A stretch of DNA of 64,000 nucleotides from NCBI RefSeq assembly GCF_020514235.1, contig NZ_VTLB01000001.1:496001-560000 (forward strand), written 5' to 3'. The DNA is from Synechococcus sp. MU1617 (lineage in GTDB: Bacteria > Cyanobacteriota > Cyanobacteriia > PCC-6307 > Cyanobiaceae). Below are positions 8,064 through 16,303 of the stretch, piece after piece. A program made the translations under genes and the position numbers. A model generated the notes under the pieces. That model searched no databases and was not told the DNA's origin. It was given only the letters and a program-made list of their open reading frames with translations. Position 1 is the first letter of the stretch. Each line of letters starts with the position of its first letter.

Positions 8064-8519
8064 GTGACATCGTCCTCCGCACCTGCCGCCACGGACATCA
8101 CCCTGCAGCAGGGGCTGCATCAGGACGGGCGCCGCCTGACCCCGCAACGCAAACGGGTTCTTGAGCTGTTCGAACGCATTGGGTCGGGCTGCCACCTCAG
8201 TGCCGAAGAGGTGCACCAGCAGCTGGCAGCACTTGAGATGAAGGTGTCTCTGGCAACCGTGTATCGCACCCTGCGCTTGCTGGCCGACATGGGTCTGCTC
8301 CAGGAGCTGGAGCTCAGTGAAGGGGGTCGACGCTTCGAGCTTGCCGTTGACGATCACCGCCAACATCACCATGTGGTGTGCATCCGCTGCGGCCGCACCG
8401 AGGAATTCGAAAGTGAACCCGTGCTGGCAGCAGGAGCTACTGCCGCCGCCCATGTTGGTTTTCAGTTGATTGAGTCGAGCCTGAACGTGCGTGCGATCTG
8501 CCCCAAATGTCAGGGGTAG
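8064..8519 (+). CDS. Fur-family metal- or peroxide-responsive repressor
   Basis: 151 residues from GTG 8064, chosen because AGGAG lies 6 nt upstream. The frame is open further upstream but without a good site. The N-terminal winged helix contains RRLTPQRKRVLELFE and the recognition region VSLATVYRTLRLLADMG. The C-terminal dimerisation domain has DDHRQHHHVVC and two CxxC structural zinc sites (CIRCGR and CPKC). The overall pattern is nearest to cyanobacterial Fur, but sequence alone does not separate Fur from PerR or Zur. Confidence 0.9.
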   Translation: MTSSSAPAATDITLQQGLHQDGRRLTPQRKRVLELFERIGSGCHLSAEEVHQQLAALEMKVSLATVYRTLRLLADMGLLQELELSEGGRRFELAVDDHRQHHHVVCIRCGRTEEFESEPVLAAGATAAAHVGFQLIESSLNVRAICPKCQG

Positions 8520-8534
8520 ATCGCAACACCTGAA

Positions 8535-8735
8535 TCATTCGGCGCGAAATTCCTTGTCGTAGAGATCAGCCACCAGAAGGTCAATCAGCTGCACAGACAC
8601 CAGTTCTTTTTCGCGTCTCAAGGTGTTCAGCAAGATCTGAACCTGGCGGTGATGCATCAACGACACTTCACCCATTTCCAACCATCGGGCACTGAGCAGG
8701 GTTTGAAGACGTTGGCGTGGCGACGATGGTGACAT
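8535..8735 (-). CDS. Hypothetical protein, about 66 aa
   Basis: A short helical protein (SPRQRLQTLLSARWLEMGEV, then LVSVQLIDLLVADLYDKEF). ATG 8735 is preferred to the GTG at 8756 because an AGGG site lies about 8 nt before it. It ends 15 nt from the convergent Fur-family gene. No family recognised. Confidence 0.55.
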   Translation of the reverse strand: MSPSSPRQRLQTLLSARWLEMGEVSLMHHRQVQILLNTLRREKELVSVQLIDLLVADLYDKEFRAE

Positions 8736-8839
8736 CAGATGCGCCCTGTTTCGCACACTGAAGCCACCACCAGGGCCACTGAAAAGGCGTGAGCAACAGA
8801 AGTCTTCCGAAGCTTTTGTGAAGCAAGCGCGCGGGCTGC

Positions 8840-9235
8840 TTACTGAGGATGCTCGTTGCAGGGCATCCAGTAGCGATCGCCCATGCGATGCACACCCTCA
8901 CAACCCAATTGACGAGCCTGTTCCTCTGCCTCGGCGCGACTGGGATAGGCCAGATAGCGGGGATTGGTGGTGGAGCGAATCTGAATCAACCCCATGCTCA
9001 TCGGGCCGGCGGTGATCACCCCCATGGTGTTCACACCGACAGCTACCAATCCCATCCCGACGATGGCGGCATTGATTACGCCCATCGCCACCACACCAAT
9101 CGAAACGACCCCCATTGGGACGATGCCGATGCAGATCACCCCCATCGGCACGATGCCGATGGAGATGGTGCCCAGGGGAGCGACGCCAATTGCGATCCGC
9201 TTCGGCTTGCTGCCGCAGTGTCCTCCTTCACTCAT
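8840..9235 (-). CDS. DUF3721 protein with 14 tandem [I/M]-G-[V/I]-x-x pentad repeats
   Basis: A 131-residue protein in two parts. Residues 16-85 are 14 consecutive five-residue repeats (IGVAP, LGTIS, IGIVP, MGVIC, IGIVP, MGVVS and so on), alternating I-G and M-G starts to give a ten-residue period. Residues 92-127 are a DUF3721 domain with GCEGVHRMG and MPCNEH. There is no signal peptide; HCGSKPKRIA precedes the repeats. The repeat block could be a beta-helix-like or membrane-associating Gly-zipper structure; neither can be proven here. It starts 3 nt after the stop of another DUF3721 gene. Possible metal binding through Cys/His/Met is an inference. Confidence 0.75.
   Translation of the reverse strand: MSEGGHCGSKPKRIAIGVAPLGTISIGIVPMGVICIGIVPMGVVSIGVVAMGVINAAIVGMGLVAVGVNTMGVITAGPMSMGLIQIRSTTNPRYLAYPSRAEAEEQARQLGCEGVHRMGDRYWMPCNEHPQ
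8981..9190 (-). repeat. Coding repeat: 14 x 15 bp (pentad-encoding)
   Basis: The DNA for residues 16-85 of the DUF3721 repeat protein. Adjacent 30-bp units are nearly identical in places (for example ATCGGCATCGTGCC next to ATCGGCATCGTCCC), suggesting expansion by slippage or duplication followed by drift; the last units have lost the glycine pattern. Confidence 0.7.
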
Positions 9236-9238
9236 GAA

Positions 9239-9454
9239 TCAGTGGGACCCCTTGTGATCCATCTCACCGTGCTTGTCGCAGACCATCCACATCTCTCCCA
9301 TCTGATGGGCACCCTTGCAGCCGAACCCCGGAGCAGCCGCTTCGGCCTCAGCCTTCGTGTTGAACATGGCCTGCTTGGGCTTTCCATGGCTTCCAGCCAT
9401 GGCCGAAGTCGCAGACAAGATCAACGCAGCAATAGCGAAACAAATGCGTTGCAA
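9239..9454 (-). CDS. Secreted DUF3721 protein, 71 aa
   Basis: An export signal (MQRICFAIAALILSATSAMA, cleavage after residue 20) precedes a compact DUF3721 domain: KAEAEAAAPGFGCKGAHQMG, then MWMVCDKHGEMDHKGSH. The mature protein is about 50 residues and dense in Cys, His and Met, suggesting periplasmic metal(loid) binding; that is inference. It lies 48 nt after the ArsS-like gene and 3 nt before the DUF3721 repeat gene, all on the minus strand. Confidence 0.8.
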   Translation of the reverse strand: MQRICFAIAALILSATSAMAGSHGKPKQAMFNTKAEAEAAAPGFGCKGAHQMGEMWMVCDKHGEMDHKGSH

Positions 9455-9502
9455 CGGACTGGCCTCATAACAGATTCACCCACTATGCCCATAACGCGCC
9501 GA

Positions 9503-10447
9503 TCAACCCTGAAGCGCGCCGCCACAACTGGACCCGGCGCCAGCCGTGCAGCCAAAACAATGCGGGGCCGTGTGGATGGGCTGATCCACCGGAACGGTCT
9601 CAAGGCAGATCAGATCACGAAGGTGACGCACCTCACCGGGGCAGGGCAAGCCGAGCTGTTGATTGAAATCACAGTCGTAGAGATGGCCCTGCCAATCCAC
9701 ACTGATCAGCTGGCGACACATCACAGCCCCGAGATTGTCCGGGTTGTGCGAATCCTCAAGAAGGGCCTGATAGCGCTGCAAGTCGCCACTGCGTTCCAGT
9801 TGCTTGGCGAAACGTTGAATGGGCATGTTCGCCAACGTGAGCAGACGATCAAAGCGAATTCCCAACCCACCTAAGGCGTTCTTGTAATCCGCCTCCAAGG
9901 CCTGCTGGGGAGGAGGCAGAACCGGACCCAGCGGGTTGTAAACGAGATCCAGCTGCCGGTTTGGATCGCCCGTTCCATAGCCCAGGGCATTGAGCTGGCG
10001 CAGCCCGCTGATGCTGCGCTCAAACACCCCATCGCCCCTTTGTTGGTCAACGTTCTCGGCGCTGTAACAGGGCAAGGAGGCGGTGATGCAAACCCCCTGC
10101 TCCGCCAGGAAGTCAGCCAGGTCCTCCTGGCCGGGTTCACTGAGGATCGTGAGGTTGCAGCGGTCAATCACGGCGGTGCCGCGTGAGCGTGCCTGGCGCA
10201 CCAAGCCACGAAAGCCTGGATGCAACTCCGGTGCTCCCCCCGTGAGATCAAGGCAGGAGATGGAATGCCGCTCAAGGATCTGCGGAATCAAGGCCAGAAG
10301 ATCCGCACTCATCATCTCGGTGCGGGTCGGGCCTGCATTCACATGGCAATGGGCGCAGCTCTGGTTGCAGCGGTAGCCGAGATTCACCTGCAACGTTGTG
10401 AGCAGTCCGCGCTTCAGGGGCGGGAAAACACTCTCAACAACAGTCAC
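9503..10447 (-). CDS. arsS: ArsS-like radical SAM protein (DUF3641 C-terminus)
   Basis: 314 residues. The radical SAM cluster motif CNQSCAHCH lies at about residues 27-35, and LTGGAPELHPGF is the SAM-binding GGE-like loop. The C-terminal DUF3641 region carries further cysteines (MCRQLISVDWQGHLYDCDF and HCFGCTAGAGSSCGG) that probably hold a second cluster. Matches the TIGR04167 family; in Synechocystis ArsS adds the adenosyl group during arsenosugar synthesis. No arsM lies in the window, so the symbol rests on family resemblance. It lies downstream of stpA and upstream of two DUF3721 genes. Confidence 0.82.
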   Translation of the reverse strand: MTVVESVFPPLKRGLLTTLQVNLGYRCNQSCAHCHVNAGPTRTEMMSADLLALIPQILERHSISCLDLTGGAPELHPGFRGLVRQARSRGTAVIDRCNLTILSEPGQEDLADFLAEQGVCITASLPCYSAENVDQQRGDGVFERSISGLRQLNALGYGTGDPNRQLDLVYNPLGPVLPPPQQALEADYKNALGGLGIRFDRLLTLANMPIQRFAKQLERSGDLQRYQALLEDSHNPDNLGAVMCRQLISVDWQGHLYDCDFNQQLGLPCPGEVRHLRDLICLETVPVDQPIHTAPHCFGCTAGAGSSCGGALQG

Positions 10448-10531
10448 CGGCTCACTTCGAATGAGGCTGATTCTTCCAGACAGAACGCATCCAGGCGGGA
10501 GAAACGGATACCCCAGCGGCAGAGCAGCTGA

Positions 10532-11740
10532 TCAACCCACACGGCGACGATCAGAGAGCTGACGGAACCAGGCGATGTACTGCTCCGGGCCGTCAGGCAT
10601 GAGAGCGTCAATCCGCAGGGGGTCCTCCGGATCGGTGATGCCTTGCAATGTCCCATCGGCATGACTGGGGCGATCCACTTCTCCATGACTGCTGTCGACG
10701 AGAACAACGCGATTGGGTTGGCCGCACCAGGCACCGAGGTCCTGCAGCAGGTTGAGGAAACCGCGGTCACTCCCCCCACGCATCCAGCCCGTGCCATCAG
10801 CCGATGCCGTGGAGGTGACCGTGTCACCCACACCCACCAGCAACGGCATCCGTTCCGCCGGGATGCACTGCTTCACCAAGGCCAACAACGCCTCGTGGTG
10901 GTGGGGAGCCGTTCTCACATTGAACGTCTCACCCAAGGGAGATTCCCCCCAACGGCGCTGAATGTGCTGATTGAGCAGCACCAGAAGTCCGGCCTCCTTG
11001 ATGGACCCGGTGAGCATGAATTGGATGTCGGTGGTTCCCACATCCCCTGCAACAGCGGGCTTGATCCGTTCCTGGCCTTGCGCATCACGGCCGAGGTTGG
11101 GGGCCACATGCAGGAAGAACGAGTCCTGCAATCCCTGGTCTGCAGCCTCGGCAAGCAACTGCTGCATCAGCTCAGAGAGCATCGTCTGCAGAGCCTGCTG
11201 AGTGGTGATATCAGCGGAGACGAGCGCAAAAATCCCGTTGAGGTTGATGGTCGGTGAGACCTGGGTGTCCAACACCGCGGCTTTGGCCACCACGGCCAGA
11301 TCATCAACACCCACCTGCGGCAGCAGAGCCGGCAGCCGCTCCATCAGCAGGGCTTCCATCCGGGTGGGGGCTGCAGCGAGGAAAGCCATCTCCTCCGGAG
11401 AAACGCCGGGGTGGCTCAGCTCGCCGAAGCGATCCTGCAACTGCACCCCTCCAGCCGCCAGCCCCGGCAGATACCGACCCTCGCGTTTGGGGAGATCCGG
11501 ATCCCCGAGGGCCTGCTCCACAAGGCGGTTCACCCCACGCCGGCCTTCGTGCTCACCATTGGTCAACACAGCGAATTGGCCGTCCAGGGCAGCGACGGAT
11601 TCCACATAGGACGGGTCCATGCACCGCGTCAGCGGATCCTTCACCAGTTGCATGCAAACGCCGTCCAGGTCCTGCACGATCAGCAGGTCTTCAGCACCGG
11701 TGAGCTCCTGCAGCAACTGGTCGGGAGTCAAACGGGGCAT
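10532..11740 (-). CDS. stpA: Glucosylglycerol-3-phosphate phosphatase
   Basis: 402 residues matching the StpA/GGPP family, which dephosphorylates glucosylglycerol phosphate in compatible-solute synthesis under salt. N-terminal VQDLDGVCMQLVKDPL is the HAD-like nucleophile loop (Asp-x-Asp-Gly); FAVLTNGEHEGRRG follows, and DTQVSPTINLNG and LVGVGDTVTSTASADGTGW are family-typical. Its partner GgpS is not in the window. The 178-nt divergent region with the Rieske gene probably holds its promoter. This gene is a main reason to call the organism a marine cyanobacterium. Confidence 0.9.
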   Translation of the reverse strand: MPRLTPDQLLQELTGAEDLLIVQDLDGVCMQLVKDPLTRCMDPSYVESVAALDGQFAVLTNGEHEGRRGVNRLVEQALGDPDLPKREGRYLPGLAAGGVQLQDRFGELSHPGVSPEEMAFLAAAPTRMEALLMERLPALLPQVGVDDLAVVAKAAVLDTQVSPTINLNGIFALVSADITTQQALQTMLSELMQQLLAEAADQGLQDSFFLHVAPNLGRDAQGQERIKPAVAGDVGTTDIQFMLTGSIKEAGLLVLLNQHIQRRWGESPLGETFNVRTAPHHHEALLALVKQCIPAERMPLLVGVGDTVTSTASADGTGWMRGGSDRGFLNLLQDLGAWCGQPNRVVLVDSSHGEVDRPSHADGTLQGITDPEDPLRIDALMPDGPEQYIAWFRQLSDRRRVG

Positions 11741-11918
11741 GGAGGTTCAGGAATGTCGCTGCAGCCGAAGGCTCAGCGCTGCAATTTCGTCGCGCCACTC
11801 CTTAGTTCCAAACCACTGAGAAGTCCAGTGGGGAAAGAAGGCAGAACAGCTGATGGCAAGAGAAACACCGCGGCCAGGCCATCCGGCTAGCGAACATGGC
11901 GGCCTTGATGCTCCTGCC

Positions 11919-13223
11919 ATGAATCCCACCTGGACTGAAAAGTGGTGGCCGATCAGCTATGTGCAGGACCTCGACCCCAAACAGCCGAGTCGGTTCACAC
12001 TGCTAGAGCGGGATCTGGTGATCTGGTGGGATCGCGCCGAATCGAGCTGGCGCGTCTTCCCTGACGTCTGCCCCCACCGTCTGGTCCCCCTCAGCGAAGG
12101 GCGGATCAACGAGGAAGGATTGCTGGAATGCCCTTACCACGGCTGGAGTTTCGATGGCAGTGGCCAGTGTCAGCGCGTGCCGCAAGCCCTCGACAACACC
12201 CAACCCAACAACCGTCGGTCCCGCTGCGCCAGCCTGCCGACAGCCACGGGGCAGGGGCTGCTGTTCGTCTGGATGGGAGCCCCTGATGCCGCAGACCCCA
12301 GTCAGCTCCCCCTGGTGCCGGCACTGGAGGAGAACCCCGACAGCTGGACGGTGCAAGACACCTTCCGGGACCTGCCGATGGATGCGGTGACCCTGCTGGA
12401 GAACGTGCTGGATGTGAGCCACGTTCCCTTCACCCACCACAAAACCGTCGGCAAACGGGAGAACGCCGCGCCCGTGGAGGCCTCGATCACGGGAGAAGAC
12501 GCCAGCGGCTTCACGGCCTACTGGGACGAGGGGCCGCGGCGGGGCAAGCTCGGCGCCCAATCCACCTGCTTTCATGCCCCGCAGCTGATGTGGCATGACC
12601 TCACCGCCAAAGGCTTCGGGCGGATCCTCACGGTGGTGTATGCCGTGCCGATTCGCCGCGGCGAATGCCGGCTGTTTGCCCGCTTCCCCTTCCAGTTCCA
12701 ATCCGCCGTCCCCAGGCTGCTGATCGGATTACGGCCCCGCTGGTTGCAGCACATCGGCAATCACAAGGTGTTGGAAGACGATCAGGTGTTCCTGCACTGG
12801 CAGGAACGGGTGCTGGAGCGGGCCGGCGGCAGCCCCGCCGTGGAACGCAGTTTTTTCATGCCCACAACGGCAGACGTCTACGTGGCGGCCCTGCATCGCT
12901 GGTTGAACGCCAACGGCGGCGAGCCCTTTGCAGGACAACCTCTACCGCCCCGGCAAACCACCACGGCGCTGATGGATCGATACAACAGTCACACCATCCA
13001 TTGCCGCAGCTGCTCGTCGGCACTGACGCGGATTCGCGCTGCTCGCCCCTGGGCCTGGGCCCTGCTCTGGGGATCCGCCGTTCTCGTGGGCATCCAGCAG
13101 GGCAGCGCTTCGAGCAGTGCCGGCTTGGTCACCGCCGCACTGTCGGCCTTGGCACTGCGACAGTTCAACCGTTGGGAGCAGGGGCTGACCATGGGCAACG
13201 GCCAGGCCCCACGCAACCGCTGA
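11919..13223 (+). CDS. Rieske 2Fe-2S oxygenase, pheophorbide a oxygenase (PaO) family
   Basis: 434 residues from ATG 11919 (MNPTWTEKWWPISY, the usual start of the family). The Rieske cluster is bound by CPHRLVPLSEG and CPYHGWSFDG. The mononuclear iron site is in LENVLDVSHVPFTHHKTVG (Asp/His-His). A CRSC pair near residue 370, typical of PaO/TIC55-like proteins, precedes two C-terminal membrane spans (WAWALLWGSAVLVG). The family includes PaO, TIC55 and chlorophyllide a oxygenase relatives; the substrate here is unknown, though a tetrapyrrole is plausible. Confidence 0.85.
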   Translation: MNPTWTEKWWPISYVQDLDPKQPSRFTLLERDLVIWWDRAESSWRVFPDVCPHRLVPLSEGRINEEGLLECPYHGWSFDGSGQCQRVPQALDNTQPNNRRSRCASLPTATGQGLLFVWMGAPDAADPSQLPLVPALEENPDSWTVQDTFRDLPMDAVTLLENVLDVSHVPFTHHKTVGKRENAAPVEASITGEDASGFTAYWDEGPRRGKLGAQSTCFHAPQLMWHDLTAKGFGRILTVVYAVPIRRGECRLFARFPFQFQSAVPRLLIGLRPRWLQHIGNHKVLEDDQVFLHWQERVLERAGGSPAVERSFFMPTTADVYVAALHRWLNANGGEPFAGQPLPPRQTTTALMDRYNSHTIHCRSCSSALTRIRAARPWAWALLWGSAVLVGIQQGSASSSAGLVTAALSALALRQFNRWEQGLTMGNGQAPRNR

Positions 13224-13676
13224 TCAGGGCATCGGAACCGGAAGCAAAGTCGGCTTCACCTTGCCCTCAATATCGACCTTGCCGCCGATCGTGATTTTCT
13301 TGTCGACAGAAACGTCGGCTCGCACAGCCAGTGGATCATCAGCCGTGACAGACACCTGGCCTTCCACCCCGCTGACTCGTGCATCGGCATTCACCGACAC
13401 AGTCCCCGCAATCGATTTCACCGATACAGGGCCTTCAATCGCCAGGGGCGCATCGCCGCCGATGGTCACCTGCTCCTGCACCACGACCGGCAAAGGGGTG
13501 ACGGAGCGGATGGTGACACTGGGCGGGAGCACCAACTTGTCGACCTGCAATCCACCCTGAATCGCGATGGGGATGGGCCGACTCAACAGCTTGGCGGCCG
13601 TGACCGCCAGAACAAGGCTGGACAAAACAACCGCCGCAGGCCAGCGGTACGCCATCAGCAGATCACGGCTGGTCAC
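13224..13676 (-). CDS. Membrane-anchored beta-repeat hypothetical protein
   Basis: 150 residues. One N-terminal membrane segment (PAAVVLSSLVLAVTAAKLL, about residues 13-31) anchors a periplasmic part made of repetitive beta strands with V-x-V alternation (VTIGGDAPLAIEG, VSVNADARVSGVEG, VSVTADDPLAVRA). The repeats are about 18 residues long. The stop abuts the Rieske gene stop (TGATCA). Start is GTG 13676 or ATG 13655. No family recognised. Confidence 0.6.
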   Translation of the reverse strand: MTSRDLLMAYRWPAAVVLSSLVLAVTAAKLLSRPIPIAIQGGLQVDKLVLPPSVTIRSVTPLPVVVQEQVTIGGDAPLAIEGPVSVKSIAGTVSVNADARVSGVEGQVSVTADDPLAVRADVSVDKKITIGGKVDIEGKVKPTLLPVPMP

Positions 13677-13937
13677 AAGCCTGGTAGCAATGGTTTGAGC
13701 GCATTACAGCGTGTTTGAACCGGGCCTGCCCGTGAAGACACCTGCACAGCCGCCCCAGACTGTTATCAAACAGATGTTTCTTGCAATCCCACGGAACAGA
13801 TTTACACGCAAAATTTCCAGCACAACGGGATCGCCATCAAGGCATCCAACATTGACATCAATACTGAGCAGAGCATCCGCAGCGCAACAGCACTATTTGA
13901 TCCCGAGAGATAGCATGAAGATTATCAAAAATCAGTG

Positions 13938-14501
13938 ATGACGCTTTATCTCTACGGCGGCCCCAAGACCCGTGTTTCGATGCCGAAATGGTACATGGCA
14001 GAAAAGGGAATTTCCTACGAATACGTCAACATCGATCTAGCCGCTCGTCAAAATCTTGCATCGAGCTTCTTAGAGGTGAATCCTTTCGGCAAGTTGCCCG
14101 CCCTCAAAGACGACAGCAATGGTTTGGTGCTTTTTGAGTCGGGGGCGATTCTTCAGTACCTCTCCGAGAACTACGCCAACGAGATCAAAGACCTCGCAAC
14201 ACGCGCCTCCATCAGCCAGTGGGTTCTTTTCGCCAACTCCACACTGGCGATCGCTTTGTTCGTTCCATCGAACAAAGAGCGGGAGTTTCCGAGACTGATG
14301 GCGACCCTGAATGACCTCTATTCAAAAAAACATTATTTAGTAGGTGACCACTGGACAGCCGCCGATTGTGCAGTCAACGCATACTTGGGCTACCTCCCTA
14401 TTTTTTATCCCAACGAAGATCTCTCGGCTTATCCAGAAATCCAGGCCCTCAATGAGCGAACACGATCCAACCCGAATTACAGAAGGATCATGGGCCTTTG
14501 A
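13938..14501 (+). CDS. Glutathione S-transferase family protein
   Basis: 187 residues with a thioredoxin-like N-terminal domain (LYLYGGPKTRVSMPKWYMAE) and the GSH gamma-Glu-binding NPFGKLPALKD and LFESGAILQYLSE, followed by a helical C-terminal domain with the N-capping HWTAADCAVNAYLG. ATG 13938 is preferred to the GTG three bases earlier. The gene and its flanks (about 13740-14560) are visibly AT-richer than the neighbouring genes, with codons such as AAA, TTA and ATT in runs, which may mean acquisition from elsewhere. Alone on the plus strand; substrate unknown. Confidence 0.85.
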   Translation: MTLYLYGGPKTRVSMPKWYMAEKGISYEYVNIDLAARQNLASSFLEVNPFGKLPALKDDSNGLVLFESGAILQYLSENYANEIKDLATRASISQWVLFANSTLAIALFVPSNKEREFPRLMATLNDLYSKKHYLVGDHWTAADCAVNAYLGYLPIFYPNEDLSAYPEIQALNERTRSNPNYRRIMGL

Positions 14502-14718
14502 GTCATTCAATTGCTATTTAATTTACGCTTAGTTCTTTCATTCAATCTTCCACCTTGGCAGATGCTTTGCAGGCCTCCAAAACGATCTGCAGCCATCAAG
14601 AGTGGTTGAGTTGAGTCAGTTCAGAGCACGCGTTTGGGCGAAACTCCGCATCACCCAAGGGAATGGCGTCTGTTTGCGGTGAGCAGTCTCATCGGCAACG
14701 CTGCTTAGTCTTGCCGGC

Positions 14719-16233
14719 ATGCGCAATTCCTTCTTCGATCAGAGCCTTGACGCCAGCGCAATCCGCCGGCGGGTGCAGGAGCTCTCGACCGGCAAGGTGG
14801 GGTTCTACAGCGTCGGGCTCTATCCCGCCTCGCTGGCCTACAACTGCGCCATGCAGAACGCCAAAGGGCGTCTGCTGCTGGCCCCTCGCCCTGGCCGGGA
14901 CCTCCTGGGAGCGTTCCCGAAAGAGACGATTGCAACGATGGACGATGAGCATGTGGAGACCGTGCTCAACATGGGCGGTCACCGCAGCAGCGGTGACCTG
15001 GTCGCCAACACCTTGAGTGATCTGATCGAGAGTTGTGAGCTCGTGGTGCTCAGCGCCAACAGCAATCACATCGAAGAAGACCTCCAGGAAGCCTGTCGCC
15101 TGCGGAAGGAGCTCAATCGGGAACAGGTGGTGCTGGCCTGCCTGGCGGGATCCTTCAGCCATGACCCGATCAGCAACAGCGCCTATGTGCTGTGTGAACA
15201 AGAACCGGAGCTCGCTTTCTTCTCCGGCTTCCACCGCCATGGAGCGCTACGCAACCCCTTCGACAGCTTCACGGCCAACTTCTGTCATCCCAATGCCCTG
15301 ACAGCCATGTTGGGGGCCCAACTGATGGATCAACTGTCCCCGAACATCCAGGTCTCCGCCGGTGTTCACAACGTGGAGGGACAGTTCATCAAAGCCGCCA
15401 AAAACATGGCCTCGGTGTTCGCCGGCTTCGGCTACGGCTTCCATCAGGACAACCCCGGGGTGTTGCCAACGCTGCTGACCCTGCTGCTGAACCAGTGCCT
15501 GGACCAGGCAGCCACCGTGTCGATGGCACGCCCCGACCGCCAACGGCTTTACCACCGTCAGCCCTTTCCCCTGACGGAACTGGGCTATGCCGTGCCGAGG
15601 ATCGAATCCACCCTGGTACGCGATGGCGACTTCGAGCGGGTGCGGGACCACACCTTCAGCCAGCTCACCGCAATGGTGGCCGATGTGCGCGGCAGCATGA
15701 TGCGGCCGGTCTCCGGCAGCCCCACCCGCAACTTCCAGGCCGGGCAAGTGATGGCCGAAGCTATGCGGGATCAGGGCCGCTGCCCCCATTCCATGGAGGA
15801 GTTGGAACAGTGGTGTGAAGCCGCAGGGCTGCGCAAAGGCGGCCTGGAGGGCCTGAAATCCTTGCGGTACTGGCCTCAGATCGCCCGCAAGTACGCCATC
15901 CCGGCGAACGACGCCTCCATGGTGAACCTGCTGTACATGGCGATCTACGGGCGGGCAGGCGTGAAGGAAACCGCCTACCGGGTCATGACCGAAAGCCGGG
16001 AACTCTCCAACTACTGCCAGGAATCCGTGCGACCCAGCCACAGCCGTCGCTACGCCGAAGCGCTTCAGAACCTCGATGTGCCCAAAGCCCTGGAGCTTGT
16101 GGTGAATGCCGTGATTGCCGACAACGCCAATCAAGCCATGGGCAGCAAGATGGCTCTGGACGAGAATGGTGAGACCGGGGTGCCGGCCTACTTGGAGTTA
16201 ATGGATGTGATCGAAAGCCAGCTCGAGGCCTGA
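14719..16233 (+). CDS. Rossmann-fold dehydrogenase-like protein (GpsA-like architecture), 504 aa
   Basis: An uncharacterised protein. The N-terminus reads as a nucleotide-binding fold: VGFYSVGLYPASLAYNCA in place of GxGxxG, followed by ESCELVVLSANSNHIEEDL, the position where GpsA-type enzymes have 'ADLVILAVPS'. A long helical part starts near residue 225 with VHNVEGQFIKAAKNMASVFA, recalling the 6-phosphogluconate/G3P dehydrogenase C-terminal domain. The glycine motif is degenerate, so NAD(P) binding is unproven. A NahK-like kinase follows after 70 nt. A polyol- or sugar-phosphate dehydrogenase is the best guess. Confidence 0.65.
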   Translation: MRNSFFDQSLDASAIRRRVQELSTGKVGFYSVGLYPASLAYNCAMQNAKGRLLLAPRPGRDLLGAFPKETIATMDDEHVETVLNMGGHRSSGDLVANTLSDLIESCELVVLSANSNHIEEDLQEACRLRKELNREQVVLACLAGSFSHDPISNSAYVLCEQEPELAFFSGFHRHGALRNPFDSFTANFCHPNALTAMLGAQLMDQLSPNIQVSAGVHNVEGQFIKAAKNMASVFAGFGYGFHQDNPGVLPTLLTLLLNQCLDQAATVSMARPDRQRLYHRQPFPLTELGYAVPRIESTLVRDGDFERVRDHTFSQLTAMVADVRGSMMRPVSGSPTRNFQAGQVMAEAMRDQGRCPHSMEELEQWCEAAGLRKGGLEGLKSLRYWPQIARKYAIPANDASMVNLLYMAIYGRAGVKETAYRVMTESRELSNYCQESVRPSHSRRYAEALQNLDVPKALELVVNAVIADNANQAMGSKMALDENGETGVPAYLELMDVIESQLEA

Positions 16234-16303
16234 GTCGGCTGTGGTTCTGCACACCTGAACGGGGCAGAGCACCAGAACAGCGGCAAGGTGCCGTGTGAGA
16301 CCC

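Noticed and set aside
8981-9190. Short regular repeats considered as a CRISPR or DNA satellite
   Set aside because: The repeat is in phase with a reading frame and varies at codon level, so it is a protein repeat without spacers.
13711-13938. 75-codon ORF ending at the GST start (TGATG)
   Set aside because: No ribosome site, odd composition rich in Ser/Arg/Thr, no motif; it probably reflects an open frame in AT-rich spacer.
15247-16134. 295-codon minus-strand ORF opposite the 504-aa dehydrogenase-like gene
   Set aside because: The His- and Gly-rich translation typical of an antisense shadow; the plus-strand frame has coherent motifs.
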